From positions 248,001 to 312,000 of the forward strand of contig NZ_CP188257.1 in assembly GCF_049994355.1 (NCBI RefSeq): a stretch of 64,000 nt of DNA. The letters run 5' to 3'. A model generated the notes under the pieces. The model saw only the letters and a list, made by a program, of their open reading frames with translations. It did not search any database and had not been told where the DNA came from. A program made the translations under genes and the position numbers. Below, piece by piece: positions 39,111 to 48,312 of this stretch. The DNA is from Angustibacter sp049994355 (GTDB lineage Bacteria > Actinomycetota > Actinomycetes > Actinomycetales > Angustibacteraceae). The stretch's first letter is position 1, and each line of letters begins with the position of its first letter.

Positions 39111-40070
39111 TCAGCGGGACCAGACCTTGCGGTGCGAGCGGACGGCGGGTGCCGCGGTCTGCGTCCACACCCGGCGCCACCGGGCGGCGTCCGGACCGGA
39201 GGTGGCCGGCGACTCCCCGCGGGCCGCCCGCCGGGTGGCGTCCCACCAGGAGGTCTCGTCCTCGTCCATCAGCTGCGCCACGGCGCCTTCGATCCGAGCT
39301 CCGAGCTCACGGGGCCCCTCGCCGTCCACTGCGCGCAGCGGTGCGCCGAACCGCAGGGTCACCGGTGGTCGTCCTGGCACCGGCCACCCACGGCCGCGGG
39401 GCATCGCGGCGAACGAGCCGCGGATCGCGATGGGCACCACCGGCACCCGGTGCTGTACCGACAGGAACGCTGCGCCGTGCCGGAACTGGCGCGTCCAGCC
39501 GTCCGGTGAGCGGGTACCCTCGGGGAACACGACGACCGACCAGCCGTCGTCCAGCAGGTCGCCCGGCGTCGAGGACAGCGAGCCTGAGCGACGCTCGATC
39601 GGAAACGTGTTGAACACCATCGCCGAACTCGTTGCGCGCCACCACGTGTCGAAGAAGTAGTCGGCCGCCGCGGCCACCGCGGTGCGACGCCGCCAGCGGT
39701 CCGGCAGCGAGCAGAGGATCAGCGGGGTGTCCAGGTGGGAGGTGTGGTTGGCCACGAAGATCACCGGGCCAGCCATCCGGTCCAGCACGTCGAGCCCGTG
39801 CACGGTGGGGGTGATCTCGCGACGCAGCAGAGGTGCCAGGGCGAGCTTCTGGATGCCCTCTCGCGCAACGACTGCGGCCGGCGTCCGCGCCCATGCAGTC
39901 GGGAACGGCTCGCTCTGCTGCGGCGGTACGAACGGTTCGGCGGAGCGCGGCACCATCGAGCGTCGTCCCCACCGCCACCCGCGCGAGACCATCTTCAGGT
40001 CCTGCCGGGCGCCGCGCAGCAGCTGCCCGGACAGCACGTGCCGGGTGACGTGCAGCACCGGCCCGGTCAT
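39111..40070 (-). CDS. PlsC-type lysophospholipid acyltransferase
   Basis: It is predicted to transfer an acyl chain to a glycerophosphate-like hydroxyl. It has 319 residues. The catalytic motif is NHTSHLD (HxxxxD) and the acceptor motif VVFPEGTRS. An N-terminal extension of about 110 residues precedes the domain. The ATG at 40070 overlaps the LarA-like stop (ATGA). It is last of a four-gene operon, and the substrate is probably a modified acyl or alcohol made by the upstream enzymes. Confidence 0.9.
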   Translation of the reverse strand: MTGPVLHVTRHVLSGQLLRGARQDLKMVSRGWRWGRRSMVPRSAEPFVPPQQSEPFPTAWARTPAAVVAREGIQKLALAPLLRREITPTVHGLDVLDRMAGPVIFVANHTSHLDTPLILCSLPDRWRRRTAVAAAADYFFDTWWRATSSAMVFNTFPIERRSGSLSSTPGDLLDDGWSVVVFPEGTRSPDGWTRQFRHGAAFLSVQHRVPVVPIAIRGSFAAMPRGRGWPVPGRPPVTLRFGAPLRAVDGEGPRELGARIEGAVAQLMDEDETSWWDATRRAARGESPATSGPDAARWRRVWTQTAAPAVRSHRKVWSR

Positions 40071-41647
40071 CGCACGTCCGCGATCAGGTGCGGTGGGTTG
40101 CGCAGGTAGGTGATGGACGGCGACCGGCCCACGGTGCCGGACGCCATCTCGAGCGCATCCTGCAGCGAGGACGCCGCCCGGAACCCCATCCGCTCGACGG
40201 CGCGCCGGTTGGCGCCGACCCAGATCACGTCGCCGACGTGGTCCATCGCGTGCGCCGCCCAGTACCACATGTAGAACGGGTGGACGCCGTGGTAGGCGTG
40301 CGAGGTTCGGTACAGGTGGATGTACCAGGGGTCGGTGGCGTACTGCTCCTCGAACTTCGCCTCGATCACCGACGGTTCGGTGGACGTGGTCAGCACCTCT
40401 TCGTAGAAGTCCACGTACGACGGGTGGTGGAGCTGGTTGAAGTCCTCTTCGACCGGGTGGTACAGGATCACCGCGCCGCCCTTGCGGACGACGGGCTGGC
40501 CCCGGTAGCTGTTGAAGTAGTAGCCGAGCCCCATGCAGGTGGCCAGGATCGGGTTCATGATCGAGTTCACGTTGTACGGGCCGAGGTAGGGCACGCCCAG
40601 CACGAGCACGTCGCTCTGGCCCTGCACCTCGACCATCTGCTGCTCGTGCACCCTCGCCACGGTCAGCTCGTGCACGGCCTCGGTCTCACCGGCGTTCACC
40701 CCGGTCAGCCCGTACGGCGCGCGCATTCCGTGGAACATGTTGTGCCGCACGCCCTTCGGGGCCACGGCCAAGCCACGTCGGGCGGCCAGCATCGAGGCCT
40801 GGTCCTTGATGCCCCATTCCCACTCGCGCTTCATCAGGAACTTGTAGCTGGAGGGGAAGACGTTGTTGTTCAGGGTGGTCTCGATGGTGAAGATCTTCAG
40901 GTGGTCGGCCAGCATCCGGCCCATTCGCCAGGCGCTGTGGTGCATCGCGGACTTGGTGTGGTCCATGAACGAGCGCGAGTGCACCATGGTGTGGCTGTTG
41001 TGGTGGTGCCGCAGCGACTTGTACGACGCCAGCCCGATCGGCACCGACTTGTGGCCGCCGTCCATCGCGACGAGGTTCACGTTGACGTAGATCAGCAGGT
41101 CCGACTCGGCCGCGCGGCGGTTGATCTCGACGTCCTCGCCGCGGTCGGTCTGCCCGACGTGCAGCAGGTTCGACTTGTCCTCGGCGTCGTGGTTGTACAG
41201 CGCGCCCTGCGGGAAGAACGAACGGAACACCCGCTCGCCGACGATGTCCTTCAGCTCGGCCGGGGTGAGCCTGCGGTGCAACGCGTTCGCCGAGATGATC
41301 TCGACGTCGTCCACGCCCGCCGCGGCGGCCATGGTGAGCACCTGCTCGATGATCCGTTGCCGGATGTCCGGCTTGACCATCGGCGGCAGCGGCAGCGAGA
41401 TGTCGTCGAACGCGATGGTCAGCCGCATCCCGGCGTGCAGCAGCGTGGGCAGCGGGTCGCTGCCCACGGGCTCGAGCAGCGCGCGGCGGATCGCGCCGTC
41501 CACGTCCCGGATGCCCGGCATCGCCTCCGGCGGGTAGACGACGCGCGTACCGCGCGGGAAGGTCTCCAGCCGGAAGCCTTCTCCCTCGTGGACGACGAGC
41601 GGCGGGGTGCGGTCGTCGACCTCCAGGACGAAACCGGGGCGGGTCAC
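40067..41647 (-). CDS. LarA-like (DUF2088) protein, nickel-pincer racemase family
   Basis: It is related to lactate racemase, which uses a nickel-pincer nucleotide bound to a lysine. It has 526 residues, and the GTG at 41647 follows AAGGAG by 6 nt. DGGHKSVPIG (Lys200) is the likely cofactor-binding lysine, RHHHN (214-216) the likely nickel His, and ANALHRRLT (His124) a likely active-site His. The DxTRP motif is altered to DISLP, and the second active-site His seems missing, so the reaction is probably not lactate racemisation. The C-terminal 250 residues are Tyr/His-rich. No cofactor genes (larB, larC, larE) are in view. Confidence 0.82.
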   Translation of the reverse strand: MTRPGFVLEVDDRTPPLVVHEGEGFRLETFPRGTRVVYPPEAMPGIRDVDGAIRRALLEPVGSDPLPTLLHAGMRLTIAFDDISLPLPPMVKPDIRQRIIEQVLTMAAAAGVDDVEIISANALHRRLTPAELKDIVGERVFRSFFPQGALYNHDAEDKSNLLHVGQTDRGEDVEINRRAAESDLLIYVNVNLVAMDGGHKSVPIGLASYKSLRHHHNSHTMVHSRSFMDHTKSAMHHSAWRMGRMLADHLKIFTIETTLNNNVFPSSYKFLMKREWEWGIKDQASMLAARRGLAVAPKGVRHNMFHGMRAPYGLTGVNAGETEAVHELTVARVHEQQMVEVQGQSDVLVLGVPYLGPYNVNSIMNPILATCMGLGYYFNSYRGQPVVRKGGAVILYHPVEEDFNQLHHPSYVDFYEEVLTTSTEPSVIEAKFEEQYATDPWYIHLYRTSHAYHGVHPFYMWYWAAHAMDHVGDVIWVGANRRAVERMGFRAASSLQDALEMASGTVGRSPSITYLRNPPHLIADVR

Positions 41648-41684
41648 GAGCTTCTCCTTGCCTGGGAACGGATCTGTCCAGAGC

Positions 41685-42890
41685 TCATGCGCGGCTCCGG
41701 ACGTCGAAGCAGACCTTGACGGCACCGAGCCGGCCGGCCGACTGGGCGTGGTCCAGCGCCTCGCGCCAGCGGTGCAGCGGATACCGGCCCCCGACCACGC
41801 CGTCCATCGGTGCTCGGCCGGCCAGCCCGATGGCGACCTCGAACGCGTCACCGGCGGACGCGTACGTACCGGCCACCTCGAGCTCGCGGAACCACGCGGG
41901 GGACAGGTCCGCACCGGCCGGCATGCCGGACAGCACCACCCGCCCGCCGGCCTTGGTGGAGCGCAGCACGGTGTCCAAGGACGACGTCGACCCGACCGCG
42001 TCGATCGCGACGTCCACCCCGCCGAGCAGCATCTCGCTGGCGCTGCTGAGCCGCGCCGCAGGGGCCGGAAGTCCTTGCGGCGCAACGCGAAGCGCCCGTG
42101 TCGTGCGGCGGACTGCGCGCATCGCCTCGTCCGGCGCCGCGACGTCGCTGGCGCCGAACGCGCGCGCCAGCTCGGCCTGCCGACCGTGCTTGGCGATCAC
42201 CGTGATCCGGCCCGCGTCGGTCAGCTCGCGCAGCGCCAGGACCGCGAACAGCCCCACCGCGCCCGCACCGGAGACCAGCACCGATCCACCGGCCGGCACC
42301 TGTGCCCGGCGGGCCAGCTGCACGGCGCAGGCCAGCGGCTCGACCAGCACCGCGCGCTCGTCGGACAGGGCGTCAGGCACGACGTGCAGCTGCGAGCGGT
42401 GCACGGTCAGCCGCTCACCCCAGCCGCCGCCGGTGTCCTGGCAGAAGCCGGTCTGCAGCCCGGGGGAGAGGTGGCCGACGGTCACGTGGTTGCACAGGTT
42501 CGTCCGGCCGGTCCGGCACGGCTCGCACGGCTCGACGCCGCGAGCCGCGCAGGCCAGCACCGGGTCGACGACCACCCGGGTCCCGCGGGGCAGGTCCTCG
42601 CAGTCCTGCGCGAGCTCGCCGACGATCTCGTGCCCGGGGACGAACGGCATCGAGACCAGCGCCGAGAAGTACAGCGAGGTCTGCCCGGTGATCGCGCCCA
42701 GGTCGGACCCGCAGATCCCGGACAGCAGCGGCCGCACCTGGGCCCACCCCGGACGTCGGACCGCCGGCTCGTCGCGGGTCACCAGCCGCAACGGCGCCAT
42801 CGGCCCGACCAGCAGGCCGGGCATCCGTCCCCCGCTGACCTTGGCCGCCGCGAACCGCGGGATCGACCGGAACATCTCCAGCGCCAGCAT
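41685..42890 (-). CDS. Zinc-dependent medium-chain alcohol dehydrogenase
   Basis: The 401-residue protein has catalytic zinc ligands in GICGSDL and PGHE, and a structural-zinc region CEPCRTGRTNLC. The Rossmann motif is GAGAVGLFAV. The ATG overlaps the fusion-protein stop by one base (TGATG). A 37-bp gap with its own ribosome-binding site leads to the LarA-like gene. It would interconvert an alcohol and aldehyde or ketone in the operon product pathway. Confidence 0.92.
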   Translation of the reverse strand: MLALEMFRSIPRFAAAKVSGGRMPGLLVGPMAPLRLVTRDEPAVRRPGWAQVRPLLSGICGSDLGAITGQTSLYFSALVSMPFVPGHEIVGELAQDCEDLPRGTRVVVDPVLACAARGVEPCEPCRTGRTNLCNHVTVGHLSPGLQTGFCQDTGGGWGERLTVHRSQLHVVPDALSDERAVLVEPLACAVQLARRAQVPAGGSVLVSGAGAVGLFAVLALRELTDAGRITVIAKHGRQAELARAFGASDVAAPDEAMRAVRRTTRALRVAPQGLPAPAARLSSASEMLLGGVDVAIDAVGSTSSLDTVLRSTKAGGRVVLSGMPAGADLSPAWFRELEVAGTYASAGDAFEVAIGLAGRAPMDGVVGGRYPLHRWREALDHAQSAGRLGAVKVCFDVRSRA

Positions 42891-45226
42891 CACGGCAGCC
42901 CCACCCCCGTCGTGTCGTGCTGGACGTCCGGCACCCGGCCGCGCGAGGTCGCGGACGGCGTCCGCCACGTCTCGACCGGCCAGCGCGCCGCCCGCGCGGC
43001 CCGGAACAGCGGGACGTCGGGCGAGACCGCCGTGGGACGCCCGACCGCGCGCAGCAACGGCAGGTCGGAGTGACTGTCCGCGTAGCCGAACGAGCGGGAG
43101 AGGTCGAAGCCGTTGACCTCGGCGTAGCGCACCAGCCAGGCCGCCCGGGACTCGCCGACCAGCGGTGGCGAGGCCAGGTAACCGGTCGCCCGCCCTCGCT
43201 CGTCCACCGCGAGCTCGGCGGCCACGATGTGGTCGAACAGCGGCGCCAACGGCCTGGTCAGCGGGCGGATCGCACCGGTGAGCAGCACCGTGTGGTGGCC
43301 GGCCGCCTGGTGCTCGCGAACGCGCCGTAGCGCCGCCCCGCTGACCCGCTCCAGCACGTGCGGCGCGATCACCTCGTCCACCAGGGAGTCCAGCTCGTGC
43401 AGGTCAGCGCCGGCGTACCTGCGGTAGACCGCGCGCAGGAAGCCGCCGCGGTCGCGGCGCTCGGCACCGACGTACGACGGCATCCGGCGCAGCAGCCGGC
43501 CGATCTCGCGAGCCCGCCCGGCGCCGTCCAGCTCGGGCAGCCGCAGCCACAGGTACGTCTCGATCACGTTGCTGGACAACAGGGTGCCGTCCATGTCGAA
43601 GACCGCGAGCACCCGCGCGCCCTCGACCCCGGCGTCGCCGTCGATCCGGCGGCGGCCGGGCTCGCCCTGCGCCTGCCGCTTGCGCCGGATCACGTCGTAC
43701 TTGCGCATCGGCTCGGTGACGCTGGGGCAGTGCACGTCGCGGATGTAGTGCGTCCAGTCCACCACCGCGGTGTCGAAGCCGAACAGCTCCAGGTCGGCCG
43801 GGTCGAGCGCGCGGTGCAGCGCGAGCGTGCGGTCGTCGACGAACTGCAGCTCGACCTGGGTGTACGAGCGGTACAGGTCGAGGTAGCGGCGCAGGAACTC
43901 CAGCCGGCGCCGGGTGCGGTCCAGGTCGCGGGAGAACTCGCGCGCCCGGTCGCTGCGGGGCAGCAGTCCCAGCGCCCGGTCGGCCAGCCGGTGCACCGTC
44001 TCGCCCTGGCTGAGCAGCCGCTCCGCCTGGTGCGAGCCCGGGAAGCTCCAGGTGGCCAGCGGCACCGCGCCCCGCTCGCCGAGGTCGAACGGGTGCTTCT
44101 CGAAGTACTCGCGGACCAGCTCGTAGAGCCGGCGGAAGGTCAGCGGGTTGCGCGCGCCGGACGAGACGTGGAAGTACTCCGGCTTGCCCGGTTCCGGGTC
44201 GGTGGCGCAGACCGCGAGCAGCGCGTTGACCACGTGGTCGACCGGCACGATGTCGACGATCGAGTCCGGCGCGGCAGGGAGGTCGGGCAGCTCGCCACGG
44301 CCGTAGGCCAGGATGATCGGCTCGGCCATCTTGAAGCCCTCGATCCAGCCCGGGTGCGGCCAGACCAGCGCGGACTCGATGATCGAAGGCCGCACGATGC
44401 TCACCGGGATGGCCGGCGCGCCCGGCGCATCGACTGAGGCGCCGCTGGTCAGCTCCTCGACGACCCGCTCGCCCATCGCCTTGGTGAAGGTGTAGACGTC
44501 GGTCCAGCCCAGGCTGCGGGCGCGCTCGCCGCCGGCCTGCTGCTGGTGCTTCTTGACCCACTCGCGACGACGACGCTCGGCGTCCTGCGCGGCGGTGATC
44601 GGTCCGGCTCGGCCGTGCTCGGCCTCGGCCTCGCCGCTCAGCTTGCGCAGCACGCCGCCGCGACGGGAGTCGTCCTCGATCTGCTGGGCCAGCCGCAGCC
44701 CGGCGTCCCGCTCGGTCCGCCAGTCGACGTCGTGCGCGACCGAACGTTCGGGCACCGCGCCTCGGCGGCGGCCGCCCACGTAGGCGGTGGACACGTGCAC
44801 GTAGTGCACCGGCTTGTCCGTGCTCGCCTCCAACACCCGCTGGAGCAGCGAATGGGTGCCGACCACGTTGGTGGTGAACGCCTCGTGGATCGGCGGGTCG
44901 AAGGAGACGTCGCCGGCGCAGTGCACGACCACGTCGAGGTCCTTGGGCAGGTCGGGCAAGTTGCGCAGGTCGCCCTCGATCACGCCGACCGTGTCGAGCA
45001 GGGCGTCGAGGCCGCCGGCGCGATCCACGGCGGCCTGGAAGGTCGGCTTGCCGAGCAGTGCCGCGATCCGGTCGCGTCCCGGCTGGCCTGCCTTGGGGCG
45101 GACCAGCACCACCGGGTGGGTCCCGGGCAGCTCGGTCAGCATCCGCTGGAGCAGCGCCTCACCGACGAAACCGGTCACACCGGTGATCAGGATCCGGCGG
45201 CCGTCGAGCTGGTCCTGCAGTCGCAC
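42890..45226 (-). CDS. Fatty acyl-CoA/thioester reductase fused to HAD-IB phosphatase
   Basis: This is a 778-residue bifunctional enzyme. The N-terminal extended-SDR domain (about 1-370) has ITGVTGFVGEAL, CAGDVSFD and the YTFTK pair (YxxxK), as in fatty acyl-CoA reductases. A FAR_C-like region of about 140 residues follows. The C-terminal HAD domain (about 550-760) has FDMDGTLLSSN, TGAIRP and GYADSHSDLPLL. The GTG at 45226 follows GAGGAGGGG. It heads a four-gene operon with a dehydrogenase, LarA homologue and acyltransferase, suggesting synthesis of an unusual ether, alcohol or phospholipid. Confidence 0.88.
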   Translation of the reverse strand: MRLQDQLDGRRILITGVTGFVGEALLQRMLTELPGTHPVVLVRPKAGQPGRDRIAALLGKPTFQAAVDRAGGLDALLDTVGVIEGDLRNLPDLPKDLDVVVHCAGDVSFDPPIHEAFTTNVVGTHSLLQRVLEASTDKPVHYVHVSTAYVGGRRRGAVPERSVAHDVDWRTERDAGLRLAQQIEDDSRRGGVLRKLSGEAEAEHGRAGPITAAQDAERRRREWVKKHQQQAGGERARSLGWTDVYTFTKAMGERVVEELTSGASVDAPGAPAIPVSIVRPSIIESALVWPHPGWIEGFKMAEPIILAYGRGELPDLPAAPDSIVDIVPVDHVVNALLAVCATDPEPGKPEYFHVSSGARNPLTFRRLYELVREYFEKHPFDLGERGAVPLATWSFPGSHQAERLLSQGETVHRLADRALGLLPRSDRAREFSRDLDRTRRRLEFLRRYLDLYRSYTQVELQFVDDRTLALHRALDPADLELFGFDTAVVDWTHYIRDVHCPSVTEPMRKYDVIRRKRQAQGEPGRRRIDGDAGVEGARVLAVFDMDGTLLSSNVIETYLWLRLPELDGAGRAREIGRLLRRMPSYVGAERRDRGGFLRAVYRRYAGADLHELDSLVDEVIAPHVLERVSGAALRRVREHQAAGHHTVLLTGAIRPLTRPLAPLFDHIVAAELAVDERGRATGYLASPPLVGESRAAWLVRYAEVNGFDLSRSFGYADSHSDLPLLRAVGRPTAVSPDVPLFRAARAARWPVETWRTPSATSRGRVPDVQHDTTGVGLP

Positions 45227-45335
45227 TGACCCCTCCTCGCCCGGAACACCTCTCAACGTGGCATCCAACCACTTCGTTGCCCGGCGGCCCCGGATGGGTA
45301 CGTATGGCGCAGGCGGGACGGCGTACGGTCGGCCG

Positions 45336-45971
45336 ATGGATCCGAACGCGACGGACAGTGCCGACCTCGGCGACTGGTCGGGGTACGACTGGGGCGACTA
45401 CTACGCCCGCCGCACCGACCGGCCGCCGCGCGAGCTTCTGCTGCGGGCGCACACGACCTACACGAAGGGTGGCCGCGGACCTGGTGAGGCTGTCGACCTG
45501 GGGTGCGGTGACGGCGCGGACACCGCCTGGCTGTTGCGCCACGGCTGGTCGGTGACGGCGGTCGACGCCTCAGCGGCGAGCGAGCGCCACGTGCGGGCCA
45601 ACGCCGAGGGCTATCTCGACCGGCTCGACCTGATCATCGGGGACCTGGCGACGACGGAGCTGCCCGAGGCGGACCTGGTCGTGGCGTGCTTCAGCCTGCC
45701 GTACGTCCCGCCGGCCCGGTTCGGTGCGATGTGGGACGGCGTGCGCGCCGCGCTGCAGCCTGGGGCCGTGCTGGCGGTCACGCTGTTCGGCGAGCGCGAC
45801 TCGTGGGCCGGCCGGTTCGCCGACATGACCTTCCACTCGCGGGCGCAGGTGGACGCGCGGTTCGCCGGGCTGGACGTCCTCGAGCTCACCGAGGACGAGC
45901 AGGACGGCACCAGCGACATCGGCCCGAAGCACTGGCACACGTTCGACGTGATCGCTCGCCGTCCTTGGTGA
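45336..45971 (+). CDS. Class I SAM-dependent methyltransferase (TehB-like)
   Basis: The 211-residue protein has motif I VDLGCGDGADTAWLL and motif II TAVDASAASE, followed by ADLVVACFSLPYVP. Length and layout resemble TehB-type small-molecule methyltransferases. The ATG at 45336 is 6 nt after TACGGT (45324-45329). It is divergent from the fusion-enzyme gene. Confidence 0.85.
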   Translation: MDPNATDSADLGDWSGYDWGDYYARRTDRPPRELLLRAHTTYTKGGRGPGEAVDLGCGDGADTAWLLRHGWSVTAVDASAASERHVRANAEGYLDRLDLIIGDLATTELPEADLVVACFSLPYVPPARFGAMWDGVRAALQPGAVLAVTLFGERDSWAGRFADMTFHSRAQVDARFAGLDVLELTEDEQDGTSDIGPKHWHTFDVIARRPW

Positions 45972-46011
45972 GCCTCTGGTGCGCGGTACCGGGTTGCGCC
46001 CCGCGGGCTGT

Positions 46012-46812
46012 TCAGTCGAGCGGCTGGAAGTGCTCCACCAACGCGACGACGTCCGCGATCGAGTCGACCACCCGCGTCGGCCGGTACGGGAACCGGTCCA
46101 CCGCCTCGGCCTTGGTCGAGCCGGTCAGCACCAGGATCGTGCGGAGCCCGGCCTCCAGCCCGCTGACGACGTCGGTGTCCATCCGGTCGCCGATCATCAC
46201 CGTGGACTCCGAGTGCGCGTCGATCCGGTTCAGCGCGCTGCGCATCATCAGCGGGTTCGGCTTGCCCACGTAGTACGGCTCGACGCCGGTCGCCCGGGTG
46301 ATCAGTGCGGCGACCGAGCCGGTGGCCGGCAGCGAACCCTCGGTGGAGGGGCCGCTGGCGTCCGGGTTGGTGGCGATGAACCGGGCGCCGGCCTCGATCA
46401 GCCGGATCGCTCGGGTGATCCCCTCGAACGAGTAGGTGCGGGTCTCGCCGAGCACCACGTAGTCCGGGTCGCGCTCGGTCAGCGTGTACCCGATGTCGTG
46501 CAGCGCCGTGGTCAGTCCGGCCTCGCCGATCACGTACGCGCTGCCGCCCGGCCGCTGGCCGTCCAGGAACTGCGCGGTGGCCAGCGCCGACGTCCAGATG
46601 GACTCCTCGGGCAGGTCGATCCCGCTGCGTGACAACCGGGCCTTGAGGTCGCGGGGGGTGTAGATCGAGTTGTTCGTGAGCACCAGGAACCGCCGCCCGG
46701 ACGCCTCCAACGCCGCGATGAACTCGGGTGCCCCGGGGATGACGTGCTCCTCGTGCACCAGCACGCCGTCCATGTCGGTGAGCCAGCACTCGACCGGCTT
46801 GGGGGTCGTCAT
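46012..46812 (-). CDS. HAD-IIA family phosphatase (NagD-like)
   Basis: The 266-residue protein has WLTDMDGVLVHE (nucleophile Asp), VLTNNS (motif II), Lys in GKPNP and the terminal MIGDRMDTDV motif. The insertion cap is of the C2a type. Substrates of the family include nucleoside monophosphates and 4-nitrophenylphosphate. It is divergent from a CoA-disulfide reductase-like gene. Confidence 0.93.
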   Translation of the reverse strand: MTTPKPVECWLTDMDGVLVHEEHVIPGAPEFIAALEASGRRFLVLTNNSIYTPRDLKARLSRSGIDLPEESIWTSALATAQFLDGQRPGGSAYVIGEAGLTTALHDIGYTLTERDPDYVVLGETRTYSFEGITRAIRLIEAGARFIATNPDASGPSTEGSLPATGSVAALITRATGVEPYYVGKPNPLMMRSALNRIDAHSESTVMIGDRMDTDVVSGLEAGLRTILVLTGSTKAEAVDRFPYRPTRVVDSIADVVALVEHFQPLD

Positions 46813-46850
46813 GCGCCCATGGTGACAGCCCGGCCACTAGCGTCGCCTGC

Positions 46851-48227
46851 ATGACGCGACGACTGGTGGTGATCGGTGCCGACGCCGCCGGGATGAGTGC
46901 CGCCAGCCAGGCGCTGCGGGTGGCCGCCCACCTCGGCCGCGACCTCGAGGTGATCGCCTTCGAGTCGACCGAGCACACCTCCTACAGCCAGTGCGGCATC
47001 CCCTACTGGGTGGCCGGAGACGTCGACGGTGCGGACGCGCTGGTCGCGCGGACGGCCGAGCAGCACCGCGCCAACGGCATCGACCTGCGGCTCGGCAGCG
47101 CGGTCACCTCGATAGACTTGGACGCCGGTCACGTGGTCGTCGACGGCGGGTCCGGCGAGCAGCGGGTCGGCTTCGACGAGCTGATGATCGGCACCGGCGC
47201 GGAGCCGATCCTGCCGGACTGGGCGCGCGAGGTCCCCAGTGTGCTGGCGATGAAGACGATGGACGACGGCGCCGCCTGGCGGCGGCTGCTCGCAGCCACC
47301 GACGGCCAGGCCCCCGAGTCGGTGCTGGTCGTCGGCGGTGGCTTCATCGGGGTCGAGGCGGCCGAGTCGTTCGCCAAGCGCGGCGTGCGCACCACCCTGG
47401 TGACCCGCAGCAGCGAGCCGATGGCGCACTCACTGGACCCGCAGATGGGCGCGCTGGTGCGGCGCGGGCTGGAAGACCTCGGGGTCGAGGTGGTCACCGG
47501 GGCCGAGGTGTCCGGGATCGAGTCCCGAGACGGCCTGATCGGCGCCGCGTGCGTGAGCGGCGTCGAGCACCGGGCCGACGCCGTGGCGCTCGCCATCGGC
47601 GTCCGGCCGCGGGTCGGCCTGGCGAGGGCGGCGGGCCTGCCGCTGGGTGACCACGGCGGTCTCGTGCCGGACGACCGGCAGCAGGTCGCCGACGGCATCT
47701 GGGCGGCCGGCGACTGCTGCGAGGTCTGGGACCGGTTGCTCGAGTCGCACTGGTACACCCCGCTCGGCACGCACGCGAACAAGGCCGGGAAGGTGGCCGG
47801 CACCAACATCGGCGGCGGGACGGCGCGGTTCGCAGGCTCGGTCGGCACCGCGATCACCCGTGCGGGCGCGGCCGAGGTCGCCCGCACCGGCCTGCTGCCG
47901 GCCTGGGCCGGCGAGCGCGGCCTGGACGCCGTCCAGGTGACCATCGAGTCCACCACCGCGGCCGGCTACATGCCCGAGGCGGACCCGGTGACGGTCAGCG
48001 TGGTCGGCGAGCGCGGGTCCGGCCGGCTGCTGGGCGGGCAGATCGTCGGCGGTCGCGGCGCGGGCAAGCGGATCGACGTCCTGGCCATGGCGCTCTGGTC
48101 CGGCCTGACGGCCGCTGACGTCGTGGACGCCGACCTGGCCTACTGCCCGCCGTTCTCACCGACGTGGGACCCGGTTCAGATCGCCTGCCGCAAGCTCGAC
48201 ACCGCTGTCCGGGATCCGGGCCGATGA
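46851..48227 (+). CDS. CoA-disulfide reductase / NADH oxidase-type FAD protein
   Basis: The 458-residue protein has GADAAGMSAASQA for FAD, the redox Cys in SYSQCGIPYW, and VVGGGFIGVEAAESF for NAD(P)H. FAD motif II ends WAAGDCCEV, with an unusual double cysteine. A dimerisation domain completes it. It probably reduces a low-molecular-weight disulphide or oxygen. TAGCGT (46838-46843) ends 7 nt before the ATG, so the mRNA is leaderless. Confidence 0.92.
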   Translation: MTRRLVVIGADAAGMSAASQALRVAAHLGRDLEVIAFESTEHTSYSQCGIPYWVAGDVDGADALVARTAEQHRANGIDLRLGSAVTSIDLDAGHVVVDGGSGEQRVGFDELMIGTGAEPILPDWAREVPSVLAMKTMDDGAAWRRLLAATDGQAPESVLVVGGGFIGVEAAESFAKRGVRTTLVTRSSEPMAHSLDPQMGALVRRGLEDLGVEVVTGAEVSGIESRDGLIGAACVSGVEHRADAVALAIGVRPRVGLARAAGLPLGDHGGLVPDDRQQVADGIWAAGDCCEVWDRLLESHWYTPLGTHANKAGKVAGTNIGGGTARFAGSVGTAITRAGAAEVARTGLLPAWAGERGLDAVQVTIESTTAAGYMPEADPVTVSVVGERGSGRLLGGQIVGGRGAGKRIDVLAMALWSGLTAADVVDADLAYCPPFSPTWDPVQIACRKLDTAVRDPGR

Positions 48228-48312
48228 TGACGCCGTACCCCCCGCCCCCCTAGGTTTGGCACGCCGGACGTGCCACCCCGGCCACTACCAGCGACCGCTC
48301 CAGGAGTCATCG

